Part shown: positions 63,294 to 64,000 of the stretch, one piece after another | Numbering within the stretch: position 1 is the first letter of the stretch | Layout: each line of letters begins with the position of its first letter | Assembly (NCBI GenBank): GCA_913057895.1 | Contig: CAJXOH010000002.1 | Span: 29,634 to 93,633, forward strand | Origin: an uncultured Bacteroidota bacterium | GTDB taxonomy: Bacteria > Bacteroidota > Rhodothermia > Balneolales > Balneolaceae | Direction of reading: 5' to 3' | Length of the DNA stretch: 64,000 bases | Position numbers and translations under genes: made by a program | Notes under the pieces: model-generated | Seen by the model: the letters and a program-made list of their open reading frames with translations, nothing else | The model's database searches: none | What the model was told of the DNA's origin: nothing

Positions 63294-64000
63294 ATGACAA
63301 CAAAATTCTTCAAGCCCAGCTCTTTCTTTGGCTCAGTGACTCTTTTGGTAGTATCGGTGGCTTTTCTTGTGTCACCCATGTGGCAATCAGCAGATGCACA
63401 ACAGGTCTTCTTTGGGAAAAACCGTGTGCAATATGAAGATTTCGACTGGCGATATATTGAAAGTGAACACTTTGATATCTACTACTACGATCAGCAAAAC
63501 TACCATCTTGCCCAGTTCACCGCCGAAAGTATTGAAGCCGCTCTTCAGCAATTGAGTGAGGATTTTGATCATCAAATTCGAGATAGAATCCCTGTGATTT
63601 TATATGACTCTCATGGTGATTTCTCCCAGACGAATGTAGTACCGCTTCCTGAAAGTGCACAAGGCATTGGTGGAGTAACCGATAAGTACAAAAACAGGAT
63701 GACACAGCCCTTTATGGGTGATTACATTGATTTTCGAAGAACACTTCATCATGAGTTAGTTCACGCGTTTATCAATGACATGTACTATGGTGGGACACTC
63801 CAATCCATCGTTCAAAACAACATACAGCTAGTCTTCCCATTGTGGTTTGAAGAAGGCTTAGCAGAGTATCTGGCTCTGGGTTGGGACACCAACACAGATA
63901 TGTATATGCGTGAAGCGGTTCTCAACAATTTTCTCCCTCCCTTGCAACAGCTCAATGGATACTACGCCTACAGAGGGGGGCAGTCATTTTGGTTCTTTGT
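63294..64000 (+). CDS. Peptidase MA-like exported metalloprotease, N-terminal part (runs off window)
   Basis: Starts one base after the rnr stop and is open to the right edge (235 codons seen). A signal peptide (about 10-37, ending near ADAQQ) is followed by a mature start of the form RVQYEDFDWRYIESEHFDIY, typical of large Bacteroidota/Rhodothermota proteins that join a peptidase MA-like zinc protease to TolB-like beta-propeller repeats. The zinc motif HELVH is in RRTLHHELVHAF, and the third-ligand region is FEEGLAEYLALGW. The propeller part is expected beyond the window. Substrate unknown. Confidence 0.8.
   Translation, partial: MTTKFFKPSSFFGSVTLLVVSVAFLVSPMWQSADAQQVFFGKNRVQYEDFDWRYIESEHFDIYYYDQQNYHLAQFTAESIEAALQQLSEDFDHQIRDRIPVILYDSHGDFSQTNVVPLPESAQGIGGVTDKYKNRMTQPFMGDYIDFRRTLHHELVHAFINDMYYGGTLQSIVQNNIQLVFPLWFEEGLAEYLALGWDTNTDMYMREAVLNNFLPPLQQLNGYYAYRGGQSFWFF

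Overview
The window is a gene-dense stretch (about 45% GC by eye) of a Gram-negative chromosome made almost entirely of housekeeping and envelope genes. I see no transposase, phage gene, integrase or CRISPR array, and no gene-free stretch longer than 300 bases. Several traits point to the Bacteroidota/Rhodothermota/Balneolota group, most likely a Balneolota- or Rhodothermota-like marine bacterium. Start codons mostly lack Shine-Dalgarno sequences. At least three upstream regions carry a TAnnTTTG promoter element. An ssb gene is followed by a GldE-like CorC/HlyC protein, and there is a tiny COX24/AURKAIP1-type basic protein. The F-type ATP synthase operon is split, lacking beta and epsilon here, and follows M23 peptidase and bactofilin genes. 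A peptidase-MA protein lies at the right edge.

Layout: 1-4.5 kb (+) holds the end of a probable holB, dapF, a degenerate beta-lactamase-fold protein, a small DUF3592-like membrane protein, an RsmI-like methyltransferase and a hemolysin-III protein. 4.5-10.2 kb holds mutL and a small membrane gene (-), icd (+), an HtrA protease (-) and recO (-). 10.3-13.3 kb (+) is the trkA-trkH potassium uptake pair. 13.2-25.0 kb is an envelope region: an MMPL/RND transporter with a DUF3047 exported protein (-), an HTTM-like membrane pair plus a membrane-anchored methyltransferase (+), and a tight operon (-) of TolC, MlaC, two glycosyltransferases and a Wzx-type flippase. 25.2-32.1 kb (+) is a complete-looking histidine operon hisG-D-C-B-H-A-F-I, except that no HisE domain is present. 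32.1-32.9 kb holds a Spy/CpxP-like gene between two perfect 28-bp direct repeats, followed by tRNA-Ser(UGA). 33.0-42.5 kb (-) runs guaB, glycosyltransferase, M23 peptidase, bactofilin, atpZ, atpB-E-F-H-A-G. 42.5-51.7 kb (-) runs dapB-dapA-dapD-ssb-gldE-like-murB-DUF2779-purB and a small unknown gene. 51.8-64 kb has the mini basic protein (+), an unknown gene (-), then a + strand run of an NFACT/RqcH-like gene, an aroK-aroB fusion, tamB, rnr and a truncated peptidase-MA gene.

How the genes fit together: dapA, dapB, dapD and dapF supply diaminopimelate by the succinylase route, and murB, the M23 peptidase and bactofilin use or shape the resulting peptidoglycan. TamB, HtrA, TolC, MlaC and the RND protein serve outer-membrane biogenesis and transport. 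The most unusual structure is a 709-bp segment between hisI and tRNA-Ser. It is bounded by 28-bp repeats that contain both the last codons of hisI and the 3' end of the tRNA, as expected for a small integrated element without its own integrase. Other points worth a second look are a MutL with a broken endonuclease motif and no ordinary start codon for its conserved N-terminus, a beta-lactamase-like protein without catalytic motifs, a HisI without HisE, an RqcH-like protein with Glu in place of the usual Asp of the DR motif, and the glycan-plus-lipid-transport operon.
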